Positions 38,141 to 52,950 of a DNA stretch of 64,000 bases are shown piece by piece. The notes beneath the pieces were generated by a model. The model was not told the DNA's origin. It saw nothing but the letters and a program-made list of their open reading frames with translations, and searched no databases. The translations under genes were made by a program, and so were the position numbers. The stretch is from Climacteris rufus (taxonomy: Eukaryota > Chordata > Aves > Passeriformes > Climacteridae), in contig VZRZ01007703.1 in assembly GCA_013398175.1 (NCBI GenBank), positions 2,370,848 to 2,434,847 on the forward strand. The letters run 5' to 3'. Position 1 is the stretch's first letter, and each line of letters starts with the position of its first letter.

Positions 38141-41100
38141 ACTGCAAAGATTAGTTTTGCAGCTGAAATTGCATAGATGATTGGTAACATTCAGAGAAAA
38201 TGCAGCAAAAGAGAGAAATACCAAAGCTTGAAGTGTCTGAGATTGCACTTGAATTAAATTGCTGGAGATGAAAGTGGGAAGAAGCTTTGCTCTATTGTAG
38301 GGCTAAGTCATTATATGGCAAAGCCACATTCTGTAGGTCAGCCTGTATGCTCAGCTATTTTAGCAACACTTTTTTGAGAAATCTCCTTAAGGGTGCAAAA
38401 TCTAATACATGAAGCTGCATTACTGGCATGCTCATATACTTAGATCTCCTTGCCCATTTTGTTGGCCAACTTCAGCTCATCAGTGTCATGCTCAAGAATA
38501 AGTTCCTCTTGGACAATATTTTTTTCTTTCTGCATGTGCACTATAAAGATTTACTGCAATCTGAAGCATGATGTGACAGCTTAAAGTAGTTGACAAGGGT
38601 CTGGATCAAATGTAAAATAAGAAAATGCAACTGTAATTTCAAATTGGAATTGTAAGGGAGGCTCTTATGAAAGTTCAATTACTATACACCTTTGCCTATG
38701 TTAACATCTATAATACAGTTCTGTCTCTTTTGATGCTTCAAACGATATTAATTTAAAACTTCTTTAAGTTTGAAAAATGGTTAGACATCTTGAGTCCTTA
38801 TCTGGTGTTTCAACAAAAGTCCTTTTTCTCTCTACAGTTTTTTTTTTCTCTTTTTTTCCTGACTTCCCTCCCCCCTCTGCCCCCACACTATTTCTGCTTT
38901 AGCAAAGGTTAGATCTATTTTAAAAAGGTGGGGTTAGATGAATCTATTTATTTTTTTAATACCTCTGCTAGCTATCTGAAACAGTTGTTTGGAAATCATG
39001 AGAAATTCTTTTGTCACTATGGGATGAGGTCCTGGCTCTATTACCAAGCCAACTAATTTACTCTGTTTTGTAGTCCCTGCAGATTTCAGAATTTAAAACA
39101 ATAATGTACCACTTGCTTTTCAAGTAAAGCTTGAAAAGCTCCTGGGGTTTGGTAATGTATAGTATCTTCATCTCTGAAGCAGTTACAGGAGATACAAAAA
39201 TGAGATTGACCATGAGTGTCTGATAATTCTGGGTATGGCTGTTTGAAATTTTAGCATATGCTTAGGATCTCACAGGGCTTTGGCTCATATTGGTAATTTT
39301 TATACTGTGTGTTGTTTATGTGTTCTGTTTATTACAATGTAAACTACCAGTCTCTTCCCCAATTTCCCCTATCAGAAAACAAGATAGAACCTAAAAAGCA
39401 GGTTTATGCTAGAAAACCTCCTCTGAATATTAAAACTGCTTTCTTAAGAACAAAGGAAAAAAGCTAGGCTTAATGTTCGCTTTGAATATTACTTCATAAT
39501 GGTTCTTTTATTTATTTACTTTTATGCTGTAATTGAAAAAGCAGATGGACAATTCATTCAAATGAAAGCCACGAAAATTTTCTCAGATTTTTTTGTTCTT
39601 GTTGACCTTGTTTAGCCCTTTTGTTTACTATGGAGTGTAGTAAGTTATGAAGATAGAGGGAGGTAATGGCTGTGTTTTCTTATGTTGTTACCCATCATTG
39701 TGCTAGGGATCAATATTGAAGGAAAAAAAAGTAAAAAACCACAGAACCTTGACAAGATCTGCAATTGTGAATGCAAAAGAAAGGGGCAGGTGGAGATGAA
39801 GCCAGTCTTGGCACTGCAAGGAATATCAGTGCTCTTTTTGCTAAGCCAAGTCATTTTTCAGTAGTGACCTGAGGGTCTGCTGTCTCTATAGTGCAGTGTT
39901 TAGCAAATTCGGTTTTGTGTGCTGGTATTTACCTGTGATAGCCAATCCACTCACCTCCTGTCAAAACCAGCAATGTAACAGGTGCATTCAGTTTGCCAGA
40001 TATGTGACTATTAGATAGCAAGCACACTGTTCCTCTGTTTTTCTATTACTGGTAAGTTGTGCTGCTGTGAACAGCAGGCTTTTCAACAGTGGAAGTTACA
40101 TAGCTTTTCTGCTTTTAGGTAGCGTAGAAAAGAATAATAACTTTGCAGACACGTAAAACTTTACATAATCTCCTATTTAAATTTTGAATTCCTGTGTTTG
40201 TAAAGGACAAGTTCTAACAAGTCAAACAGGCCACAAAATATTGTTTATACGTGTGTAATGATATATTTAAATGCCTTTGCTTTTTGTCTCCTGACTGAGG
40301 GCATGGCAGCCAAATGAATATGGGTACTGTAAAGCCACTGAAGTGTATTATTTCTAGTATCCTTACACGATTTTACCACTCAAGACATGATGTAATCATT
40401 TACAAACAGTTGTCTCGCCAATCCTGACCACAGTCTGTCTGCCTTGTAAAACTGGTTGTTTAGTCCTCCTCTCCGCATGCAGTGCTAGGGCAATTGCAAC
40501 AGGCTCCTAATAACACATTTAGATTCTTAGGCCTATATCTTCGTAGCCCTGAGTACTTGGAAATTGCATGAGTCTACATGGTATGATTTCTCTCTCCCCA
40601 TTCTTTCTTTAGTAAGGAAGGTTCTGAAGTAATAACTTTCTTTTCTTTTCAGTTGGGTTGAGGTAAAAAATTTTCACTACATTTATAAATTCCCAACGGT
40701 TTTCCCTTTTTACTTTCTGTTTTTTTTTCCTGCCAATCATTTGCAGTATTTTTGTGGAACATAAAAGATATGTTCTTAGCTGAAAAACCTACTCAATGCT
40801 AACTAGAAGTCCCTCATTTGGGTTCCTATGGACATTTGAAATGTCTTTGGGTATGCCTTACAGAAAGTACAGTGCCTTGCAGAAATACCGATTTATGGTC
40901 AGATCAAAGTATATGAGATGAGTGTCCTTCAAATTAGTATTTAGCTCTACACACTCTAACAACACATGCAAAAGGTTACCTGCATGAAAACATGCGGGTT
41001 TTCAAGGTTGAAAGACTCGCTACCCTTAAAGAGGGGCATTACTATGCACATGGCCGCACTGATATGCTGCTTCACGTGAATAGACTTAGCAAAAGCAACA

Positions 41101-44100
41101 AACACTGGAAGGCTGAAAACATATTAAAAAAAATCAAAGCAACTGGAAATCTCTGTAGCAATGTAGATACAATCAAAATTATTGTGGAAAGAGTTAGAGT
41201 GCGTGAAATGCATGTAAACTCTACTGGCAGAGAAAGGCAGGCAGGCAGCAGGTAAAGTGGGGTGGCCTGTTGGTGCTGCAGCAAAATGGTACTGGCAACA
41301 CCACCCTTCACAAACACTCCAAGATGATCAAACAAAACTGCTCTGTTTTGCCATAGTGACTAACTTGAAACAGAATTGGCATCACGTGCTATCATCAGCA
41401 CACTGGGAAGCAAATTTATTTAAATAGTCTGAAATTAACATTGTGAAGGCCATGAATGATGATGCTGTATGTCACTGTGGACACCCAGAAAACTCTACAT
41501 ATTTTAGGAAGAAAATGCAGATGTGTAGAACATTAATCTATTTTTATTTCTTATTATCCCCTGCCCTCTTTTTTTTTTTTTTTTTAAGAGACTCAATATA
41601 TCCAAGAGGTTCAATGTAGTGAAGAAAACCAAAACAGAACTGTCTCAGGTAGGCAGTCTCTAATGATACTTAGCATTAGAAAAGCATTAACAATTAATAG
41701 TCCTAAAATATTCCTCATTTTATTCTAACAATGTTTATGTGATTTGTATAAGCTTTTTGTGCATTTCTAGTAAGCAGGTTTCTTTATGGGAACATTCACA
41801 AAGACAAAAATTGCATGATACTTCATTGTAATTTATTATAGGAGGGTTTTTTTATATCAAAAGCTATGCCAGCACATTTTCAGTACTACAGAGCTCACTT
41901 TAGATTCATCTGAAAACAGAAATATTGTCATCTGACCTCAGTATATAGTCAAATGAATTATGAATATTTTATATCAAATATCTGTTTGAGAGACTCCAGC
42001 TGAGCTAACATCTTCCAAATCACAAAGATAAGAAGTAGTAATGGTAATTATAAATAGTTAGCCCTTTGTAGAAGCTCACAGCAATAGATGGGTAATGCTA
42101 TTAGAGAATGTTTACAGTAATATAAAAGTTAATCTTTTATGAAATCTTTGTGAGCTGCCTGTGATGGGCAGATTTTCAGTTTTGCAAGTTTTTCTATGTA
42201 GCCAACTTCAGTTCTAGAAAATTATGTAGGGAGCTGATTTTGGTAATAAATTATTTGAAGTAATATTGATGGATTGTCTGAAAGAAGTTGAGGAGTTTTC
42301 GAAATCCATTGATACAATGTATGCATGGCAACTGCTAGCAGGTAGTAAGAAAAGCTCTTGCAAGTTCAAGAATCTTTCAGAAAAAATTGAGCTTTCCTGA
42401 CTGTTTTTACTGAGTTGCATCTCTTCATAGTGAAGGAGGAAGTTTTCAGAAAGTAATTATTATTTGTAACGAACTGTGGAAAGTGCTGGACTGTGCTAAT
42501 AGATTTGCTTGAACTCAATTTCATTCACTGGACCTAACATGCTGAGAAACTTCCATGGCCCAAAGAAAAGTTAAGAGTTTCAACTGTGCTAGAAATATTA
42601 AACTAGACCTATTCTAATTAAGGTAACTGCCAAATAATTTGTAACATTTGTGTTTAATGTCTCCAATAATTTCAAATGTGAATTAAATGCTTTTTTAAAT
42701 CTTAAATTGATCATCGGCAGCGTAGTCAAGCTTTGGCAGCCAGCTGGGCAGTGGGTCTGGGGGTGGAGGCAGCATGACCCAGTGATGGCAAAGGATTTAT
42801 CTGTTTGGGTTTCAGATCCTCTTTAAATAGCTGTTCTCTGTATCTTTGCCAGAAGAGGCAATGAATGTGATGGAAATATGAGTTTGGATGGTTGGATAAT
42901 TTGAATTAGATTGACCTTGTGTGGGGAATCTCACTTAAGAGAAGATGCACCTGCAGGAGGGAACATGCTGCTGTAAGTCTCACATGCTAGAGGGGCTCTG
43001 CACACCTGTGGGGCAAGAATCCATTAGTTCTCTTGACCACCTGAGCTTTGATGGTTTCCACAGAAATGCTCAGGAATCAACATGCAATGAAAGTTACACT
43101 TTTTTTTCCAGGAAGTGGTTTAAAACCAACAACCTCTTTTCTATGAACTAGTATACAGGTCTCAGCTACAAATGAATATATTCATTATTGTTCTTATTAA
43201 TTACCATTATCAAGTCATCTGTGCAAATAAGGATAATATAAAATTCTTGAGTCAACTGAACTGTTTCGTTCCGTACACTGCTAAATCCATAGCAATTCCC
43301 TGTTAGGTTTACATTTGCAAGGAAATCGTCTATATGTATAGGATGATGGCTTGCAAGCTTTCCTGGTTATGTAAAAGTTATGTAGATTATCTCTTAATTC
43401 ACAGTAGTCCTATTTAAGTTCTATTTAGTTTCCTGAGGGCAATCACTCCAGCACCTTGTTGAACTGGGATGTCTTTTTTGTCTCATTAAGGCACGTTATT
43501 GGCAATAGCATTAAAAAGATCAAGACAATTCAATGAATAGTTCAGTGGTTTATGGTGATTATCCTTCAGTTAGCAGACTATATTAGTTAAGCAGATCAGC
43601 ACAAAGGAAAATCTGAGGGTTCTTCCCTTCTCCACCTCCCTCACCCCCCACCCCACTACCTAGCAGCAGAGGAGGCTTAACATTTTTCTTGAAGCATCAT
43701 CTCATATAGCTCTGTTGAAGTTTATGACCACAAATCATAACAAGTTATCATTTCTGTTTGTTTGTATCTCAGCCAGAAAAAGCTGCATGTGGGAGAAGTT
43801 CATTTCTAGACTGCAAGATTTTAACATTTGCAGTTGTATGAGCTACTGAATGGACATGCATTAAAATTGTATATGGGTAATTGTTTCTAGTGACAAGGAA
43901 ACTGTAATTTGTAATTAGATTGCCAGCTTGACTTTTGAATGTGTCATTTTGGAAAGGCCAAATAACATAGTATTACTATAATATATGGCAAATTTGAAAT
44001 TTGTAGTAAATTTTAGGGGGAAAGAGATAAAATCTTGTACTAAATCATGTCTAATAAGAGGCCATTGCCCATGCTGTTAGAGCAAGAGCATGAAGATAAG

Positions 44101-45733
44101 AAAATATTCTCAAAAACAGATATCCATTAAAAAAAATTAAAGGGTTTCTAGTCACCTTGGGTGCATGCGTGCATCTACCGCTTTACATGTGTTTTTTTCA
44201 GTGTCAGATAGCTCTAAGAAACAATTCATGCCACCTTTTCCTAGCTTTCAATGAGCAGAAAGAATCCTGAAATAATGTGAGGTGGTAAACCTAACACAAG
44301 GGACTTTCTAGTTGTATTCTTTTGGGCTTTTTTATTTTTTAAAATTGGGAAAGAACCAACTTGCTTACACCTGCAGAGAAAGTTGTAGGGAAACACTGAA
44401 GTGTCTTTTTAATGAAAGAAATGGATGTTTGGTGGGAACCAAATTCTCAGCAAGTGGCCTATTCACTTCAAGTTATCAGACACTGAATTGCACTGATTTT
44501 TTTAGTTTGTTTTTGCTGTTCTTGGGTTTCCACCGGTCTTGGTAGTCTGAGTTTACCAATTTAGCAGCATGACCAGGCCTGATCTTGGCAATGCTCTGCA
44601 AAAATGTGCTGAACAGTGCCCAGTGGGGCACTCTAAACATGAACTCTGAGTTGCTTTATTTTGTGTCCCTGCTACAATGTTCTTCTACATACAACTTAAA
44701 GAACTTCATAAGAGTTCTGGTAATACAGTTGATGCTTGACCTTAGACACATAGATGTATTTTACTCTTGCTACTTTTGGAACTGTAAATGCTCATGTAGC
44801 TGAACACCTGAGTCATTTGATGCTTTTTTTTTAACCTGAATGGTCAGTTAAGTGAGAAATAAAATGTACATTTTTTTTTGCCATGTATTAGCAACAGAAT
44901 CTACATAGCAACATGAAACAGCTGTCTGTGCTCTAGGTCTTGTCAATGTATTTTAAGTGTAATTTAGCTGTCTGAAAAGTGTAATAAAGAAATCTTATCA
45001 CTCCCCATTTAAATTTTATTTATATTTTGACAAGATTACCACATATACCTCCCAAGTCCAAGTGAAACAGAATAGCCAGAAATACAGGTTTGGGGAGGCT
45101 TTTCTCAGATGATTAGTCGAAATCTGTCTGTAGTGCACAAACAAAGGCAACAGATTTGTGAAGATACAGATACCCTGTGTTCAGCCTAGAGGCACAGAAG
45201 CTGTAAGGTCCCAGCCTAATGCAGATAGTAGACAAAAGAATTGCACGAGCATCAGCGGTTTGAGGCTGAAGAAGTTTGTGCAGATCTTGAATTTTGTCAT
45301 GGTTTGGCCCACATTGCTGAAATTTTCTCAGTGTTTCAGGTTAGCACACCCAAAACATTCTGCTGTGAATCAAGTGATTTATGTTTAGTTGCAACTCCAG
45401 ATCTGTAAAATTGGCTTGAGCTTAAGCTCTGGAATGCAATCCTTATACAGGCAAGCTGTGTTTGGTTTCATGTTTCTTAGAGGCTTGAATGCAAAATTGC
45501 CTCATTACTTGAATTGATACTGCTAATTAAGCAGATTCAGTGTGCTGCAATAATTGTCCTTTAGTATTACAGCTCAAAGTAATGCCCAGTGTAACTCACC
45601 TTAGGACACTGGAATTATATGGGGACATAGACCTCTTCTTCTCAACACACTGTCATTTTTCAGTAAGATTATAGGCATTTTAAATGCAATTTCTATATGC
45701 AAGTAGTATGTTCTTGTCACTGGAATCATCCTG

Positions 45734-45750
45734 TTTTTTTTTTTTTTTTT
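45734..45750. repeat. Poly-T tract (17 T)
   Basis: Uninterrupted homopolymer. Similar 17-base T runs occur at 41569-41585 and 47115-47131. Confidence 0.9.
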
Positions 45751-48700
45751 AATGGGGTCAGAAAGAAGAGATGGAAGCCTTTGTGTATTTTTGGCAATTA
45801 ACTTAGAGTATCTCAATTTTCATCTGATGTTTATAGTTTCATCATGCATTTCTCTTGTGTGGTGTATCCTGGTATTTTGTGGGTTTGTTTTGTTTTCAAA
45901 GAAAGCAGTGCCAAATTCTGGATTATACAAGCAAATTCTGGTGTATATGTTGATGCGGCTCAGGCATTCAGGGTTTTGATTCATCCTTCAAATAGAGCAC
46001 CCTTGGTAAATTTTTATTCTTTTTTAGTAGAATAGGAATTATCTTTGTTTAAAACTCATTGTAATGGAATATTTTGAATGTTTAGTCAGATGGAATCATG
46101 GAAATAAGAGATGGACCCCACTTCTATAAGCAGGAATTTAAAAATAATTAACTTTTCTGATGTTGTTTCACTGATGTGATGAATCGTAGTAGTTAAATAT
46201 GTGCAAAAATATTTGTAGGATCGAGTTTTTTCTGTGGCTTAGCAAATCCTTGCATTTCTACAGAAATCTGACAATTGGTTGGCTCACTTCACTGGTTTAA
46301 TATAATTTCATTCTTGGAAATTTATTATAAGATTGCCTCTTATGGAAAGCAAAGATGATTACAGTATATGAGGCTCCCTTCACTCCTTAGTAGAGAGGGA
46401 GGACGGGAGAAGGGATCCAGCTTGTCAACACACGGTTGTTTTAAAGGCTCTTTGCTATTACATTGCCCTTCTGGATTCTCAGATTCTGTAAAGTTCTTCT
46501 GATCGGGTTAATATACCAAATTGATTAAAATTCAAAGGTGTTAGGTTTTGTAGAGAGGGTGACTTGCTCATCTCGAGTAATAAAAACATACTGAGAAATT
46601 AGCCGAAGGACTTGACACACAATTCAATTAGCTAAAAGTCTGTTGCCTAAATTGGGAGTATTGCTTTTCTATTTAAATGTGAAAAAGTAATAAAAATGTT
46701 AGGAACATGTAATGCAAACATGTGATGCAAAAAAGTTGAATGTGATTAGGTCTTCACTCCAAATAGTTGAAGCAAAGCAATGCAATGGCTTAACATGGAT
46801 CAGAGGAAATATATTTATAGCATACTCAATAACATCTGGAATTATAAAAGATAGACTTAAAATTGTGATCCTGATCCTTCTGATCTACATGGATTATCAG
46901 AAAAGTGTGCACCAGAATTTTTCTCCTCTTGGTACTGGGTTCTACTTTATGATGGTTACAAGGCTTGGTAGAAATGCCTTTCAAAAGCCACATTTCCTTT
47001 AGTATCTCTCAAATAACTGTGTTATGCAACAGAATCAAAGTTATTTCTTTCATTTTATTTTGCCTTTCCAGCAGAGGCAACCTTAAAAATAAAATAGAAC
47101 ATGTCAGGTGAGACTTTTTTTTTTTTTTTTTCCTGTGGAGTAAGTTTTAGTGTCTTATGCCCCAGGCTTGATTTTTTGAACACCTTAGGAAAGAGGTCGA
47201 TGAAAGATAGTCTTTGACTAGAACAAACTGAAATGTTTGAGGTGGGTTGTTTCTATACTAGGCCTGTTTCTATACATATTTAGAGTTAGTTCAAGAAATG
47301 CTGAATTCTAGACCATTAATAACTATGAGGGCAAAATCAATGAATGTCTAACTGGAGTTTGTGATACACATAAAGTAAAATTTTAATGGCTATATAGGAC
47401 TATAAGTAAATATTTTGAATAGTGAGATTGTATGAGCAAGAATGGAGTTCCCTAAAAAGTTATTTAAATGTTTTATAACACTTTCCTGTGTTTGGTTCCT
47501 GGAACAGGAGCTATAAAATTTCAATATGCCTTGATAGAGGATCAGAGCATAAGCTGACTGTACAGCAGTCTAAGAAAAGTACTATTACTTGAGCTTTTAT
47601 CATAGCTCTTCTTTAGAGAGGATTTCAGGCTGTTCCTCACCTATGTAAAAATGCAGATGGATAGTATTTGTCCCTTCAGCCATGCCGTGGTATCCCTAGC
47701 CAGCACTGAAATCTGCACATTGGTATGCAGACCATTCCTTGCCACTTTTTATACCCCTGCAGGGGGTGGTTTTCCTTGTGGAGTTTTTTTTGTTTGGTTT
47801 GTTGCTTTTTTTTTTTCTTTTAAAATTTTGCCCGTATCAAATGGTAACCAAGATACACAGGATACTGGCCTGAACCTTCTGTTTACAGCTACAAGCTGTG
47901 TGGTCAACTCAGGAAACCTTACAGCAAAATATGTCAGAACCTATAAAAAATTTCTTTGCTCTTTGCATGAGGAAAAATCTCTGAATTAAGCAAATAATAA
48001 TGTAGATTTATCATGGAATAATTTTATGTCACATGATAGTAAAACACACTTAAGGAACACCTGGATAGAAAATGGAAAAATTGAAAAATCATAACTTTTT
48101 ACAGCTTAAAGAAATATGAACAAATTATTGGGTTAGGTTTGCAGTTTTTGGCCAATTGTTTATGCTGCTTTACAGAAAATTCTTATGTGCACTTGTGTAA
48201 ATGTAACTGGATTGTAATCAATAGAATTATCCACCAACAAGCACAATTTATATTAGCCAGGGGCAGGGATTCCCATTCATTAAATCTGTGGAGGACAAGC
48301 CTTTATCTGTTTCCGTAGATGCAGCCTGGAGCATCCAACATGTCATGGATTAGATAAATTGGGCTTGACATGCCTGTGTTTCTGGAAAATAGGACAAAAA
48401 TTTCCTTTGTCCTTTGTGTCTTGTCTGCAAAAGCAGTAGTGCTTTCCCCCACCTATAGAGAATGACAGGAGATAATTTTACTTGCTTGAAAAACTTTTTT
48501 AAAATTATAGGCATATTTTACATAGAGATTTAAAAAACAGACCTGCCACCTGTAGTGCACACAAGTGTCAAGAGAAGGGCAGTCAGCCTATTAACTGCCA
48601 CATATTCCAGCTCTCAGAGCATTTGCCTAAATCAGCTCCATCAGGTGTAAGCTTGCCAAAATTGAAGTTTTCATAGTCCTTTTTTATAAATAGCCATTCT

Positions 48701-51700
48701 GTTAGAACTTCTCCACTGTAAAAGAATGTATTCACTTCCCCAGAAAAACACTAGCCCTGAGGTCAAGGGATTTTTGTGGGCTCCTGGAAACCCAAGCTAA
48801 ATTCCTTCGTGAAGTGAATACACATTTACACAAACCGAAGCTGTTCCAAAACATTATTATTGTGCAAGTCTCCCCAGTTAGTCAACAGCCCTACTACTGG
48901 GACATTCCCCTGAGGCATAGAGGGCTTACAGAACAGGCTTCAATATGGCCCTTTGATTAAAATACCGACCTTGATTTCTTTCAATTTTTGAAACTTTTAA
49001 AAGTATTTGCTTCCCCATTACGTGTGAAAGTGTAACTTACATATAGATCTGCAGAGAAGATAAATTCTGACAGAGCTTTGCAACATAGGAAGAATTAAAT
49101 TTTTATAGTGTTTTCTCTCCTTCTCCACAAGCAATTGCATCTTGAAGCAAAGCATCAGCCAAATTAGTACAGAAGAACAGATTAGTTATCCATAACTTTG
49201 TGATTGCAGTGGCATGTGAAAACCCACAACCTGATTCAAGGGAGACAGGATTATTATTTCTAACTGGCATAAAACATGGTTTCGAATTGGTCCTTTATGA
49301 CAGACGTGAAAGAGGTTTATAAAAGTGAATTCAGTATAGTCTGTTTTGTCATGTTCTCTCTGTTGCAAAGGGTCATGCCTGGGATCTGTTAGTGAGAATG
49401 AAGGTAGGTAGCTCACTTGTGCAGTGGACTCAGTCGAACTCTGTTATTTCATTCCTTTGGAATGTGTATTTTCTTTTTACTTTTTTTTTCCTTTTCTTTT
49501 TATCAGCTTGAAATATTAATCAAATATGATTTTTTTATGGAGTATCACAAAGAACCAGATATTGAGGGCCCTGAGCTCTATTGCTTGAGTCTGCCACCAC
49601 AGACACCAAGAGGAGCTCACTGTGCCATAGAACATTTGCAGGACCACCTTTTATTGGCATCTGTAACAGTTTTCACTGCTCTGATTTGTAGGGAATTCAA
49701 TTTAACTCCACAGCATTAGTATATGTGGGGCAATGCTGTTACAGAGCACTATATACAATATGTTAATGTGATATTTTTCATTGATAGAAAAACAATGTTT
49801 TCTTCACTAGTGCTGGTGAAATGTAATTATATACCTTCATCTGTTATATTGCATCTTTGTGTGGGTTTTTTTGCTTACACTTCTTGAATATAGAGACTTG
49901 GTGGTATATGGAGTAGCTATTTTTTATTGGAACCCTGCATATGGAAGCGTAATCCCACAGGTTTGTGATGGAAATAAACACATTTATTAATCAGGATATA
50001 CTGTGAATTAAAACCTAGAAATGCCTTCCAGCATATCATGTGATACATATTTATGTCTGTTTAAAAAAGGGAAAAAAAAAGTTAAAATAATTTGAATTGC
50101 ACAAGAGCAACATGTGATTGCACTAAATAATGTTTGGCAAGGATTTGTATTTTGTAGATGTGATAGAGTTACACAACTATTACTGTTTAAGTATGCTATA
50201 ACATGTCCTATTTAAAATTTATTAAAACTAAATCTGTGACTGGCTATAGAATTTCCATAAGACAACAGTTTAATTGATTCTGGACAAGGTTCAAGTTTCT
50301 CCCATTGATTTCCAACATCCCATGGGGTTTTTTTCCATTCTTGTTTTGCCTGTTGCCTTCTTACTACCCCTTCATTCCTCTCCACTTTTCCCTCTCCCAA
50401 ATTTGATGCAAACTCCTTGCTCTTAGCATCATCTTCAGTGTTTTGTGCTCTATCAGCAGCAGCTCTCCTTTCATGCTTCCTTTGCTGAACTCAAAGCTCT
50501 GTCCTGCAGTCCAAAACTGCTGATTATTTGCATTCCTAGTTTTTTTTCAGACAGATGAAGAATGACCAACTGGTTGATCAGTACAGCAAAAAGGTTCTAA
50601 GCAAGTCAGCGACAATCTGAAAATTTCAGGTGAATTCCTCATTTCCTCCTGATGGAAGGCTGCTATGTTGTTAGTGGTCATGCTTTTGTCTTATGTGCAT
50701 GTTCAGCTTGCCATATTGCAGTCTCTAATTAACCTGAAATTTTCAGCAATGGGGCAAGAAAGCAAGTTCTGATTGCACAGCCCCATTAAGATGTAAACTG
50801 ATCTCTGTTGCATAATGCTGAAGGGAGTGACTCTAATTTAATCTTCAAGTACTCAGGTACTTAGCAGAAGATACAGAGATTTTTCTCTCCCTGAGTAAAA
50901 CAATTGGTTTTTTTTATTTTTTTTTTGGTTGCTTGCTGATGAAAAGCCAGAGTATAGTCATTGCTGACACAGTGCGTGTGTGATTTGAGCATAAAATTCT
51001 GTTCTGGTAAGGTTCAAACTTAGTAGTGAACTAAATATTTTATCCCTATCTTTCCCTGTCTCTGTGGGGACAGCAGCCTGCCAAGCACTGTCTTTTGTTT
51101 ACTTCTCAATACAAAGCATGGGTTGCCTGCTAGGATAACTTCAGTTTTACATCAATTTCTTTTTCCAGAAACTCTCGGTCACAGAGCCTCAGGCTCTTGC
51201 TTTTTGCACAAACAGCTCTTTCTCCTGAGGACTGAACTCGTTTCGTTTCATTAAAGTATAGTAGAAGTTTTATGAAAAGTAATGGGTTGGGGTTTAGAGA
51301 CAATTGGGCCACGTGGTCTAATAGGGTTTTTTTCTGGCTTTACGTCCTGAGAAAGAAAGATGTTTGTGTTTGCTCTTATGGTTTAATTTTCTTTATGAAC
51401 TTCAGATATTTCATTCAGAATGAAAATTAAGATATTTCATTGTTGGGAAAAGTCCCTGAGCCAAATAAGTGTTTTTGATTTAGGAATACATACATACAGG
51501 AAAAACGATGATATGATGTATAATTTATCCTAACAAGTATCTTTCAACCCACCATGAACTGAAAAGTTCTTTATGTCCAAGAGCCTGTCCTTTAAAACTC
51601 ACTTTTGTCTACTGTGGTTGTGCTCATTATCCATTTGTAAATCCTGTGCTTTTGATTCCATTCTACTTTTTAAATGTTCAGCAAGAAATTATGCCACTGA

Positions 51701-51920
51701 TTCTCTTGCCTACCTATAAAAGACTTTGCTCATTTGGCCAGGATTCTGCCATCCTTCTCCTAACTTGATCACTTTCTAAAGTCAATCTACCTGTTATTTA
51801 GTAAAGCAACAGAGGTTTGACAGCTAGCAGAAGAGTGAAGTGATGCTCTGGACATGCAATAACTTGGCATTAAGTTCCACTTCACACTATACAGTTACAA
51901 ATGTGTAAAAACACTTTCCA

Positions 51921-51960
51921 GTGAATTATTAATGCTAAATGGAATTATTAGTGCTAAATA
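51921..51960. repeat. 20-bp tandem duplication
   Basis: Two adjacent 20-bp copies centred on GAATTATTARTGCTAAAT differ at only a few positions. Confidence 0.85.
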
Positions 51961-52950
51961 GAAGATGCATTGCTACACAGCACTATTTTCAGAGTTTACT
52001 AATGGAACATGTCCATTTCATGATATTAGTTACATATTTGTCTCAGTCGTATGCTTGTTTCATTTAAAGACATCAGAAGTTAATCGTTATTTCTTTCCCA
52101 AGCATGCTTTTGAAAAATTACACTTTTAAAACTGATAATATATTCATCATAAAAGTGAAAAATTCTTTGAAAATCTGTTTGCAATACAGTGTTCTTCTGA
52201 TTAATAACCCTTGGAAATCTGTGCTCATTATACCATAAACATGACCTTTATAAAAACATCAGAAAAATCCAACTGCAGAACATGCCAGGTCAAAGACTTT
52301 TTTAAATGTCAAAAAGTGTAAAGCTTTAAAATTAATGTGATTTTTATAATACTTGGCTGATGCTTGTATTTTTTGCTTATTTATTTATTGTGGGTGTTTT
52401 TTGAGTCTCTGTGGTTAGGATCTACTGTGAGACTGTGACCACAGGGGAGCACACTTTGGGATACTAATGCCCTTCAGCAGCTCCCTCCTTGTCATTCAAT
52501 GCTTAGATCCATTTAGATTGTAACAACTTTTTTTGCTGGACCTGATCTGATAAGACCTAATCACTCTCCAGTAGAGGCTACAAACCATCTACTGACCCAC
52601 TGGTTAGGAGATATCCATGGCAGGTCAGTAAACGATGGTGCCGTCCGTTTAACACCCTCAGAAAATGTCTTTATAGGCTGAACAGTGTAGAAAAACACTG
52701 TACATGCAATTTAGGGGAAAGGCACATTTATAACACTGTACCCTTCCTCCAACTTCGTCAGGTTGTAGTGGTCCTCTGAAAACACCCATGCTTCTTGCAG
52801 GCTTCAAGAGGCACCTTGGCTTGAGTCTGAATATAAATCCTTCTGCTGCAGGCTGGAAATCACAGTGGGGTAGCTGCTTTATGTGGGAATAACTAGCCAA
52901 GATGAAGACCTTATCATCATGAGAAGAAAAGAGAAAGCTGTTTTTCATAC

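Larger units (their letters stand above)
36348..52950 (+). other. Middle of intron 1, AT-rich, mostly featureless
   Basis: Over 16 kb hold no exon or large transposon that I recognise. There are T tracts at 41569-41585, 45734-45750 and 47115-47131 (17 T each), a TG repeat at 37556-37573, a 16-bp palindrome at 38125-38140 and a 20-bp tandem duplication at 51921-51960. Segments at 46360-46640 and 48230-48950 are less repetitive and rich in TAAT-type and TTCAAAG/CTTTGAT-type motifs. They could be conserved regulatory elements, but this is not shown. Open frames such as 47651-47989 (112 codons) have no recognisable product. Confidence 0.55.

Noticed and set aside
47651..47989. 112-codon plus-strand open frame
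   Set aside because: It includes phenylalanine runs from poly-T tracts (FFVWFVAFFFSF-like) and has no homology. It is a chance opening.
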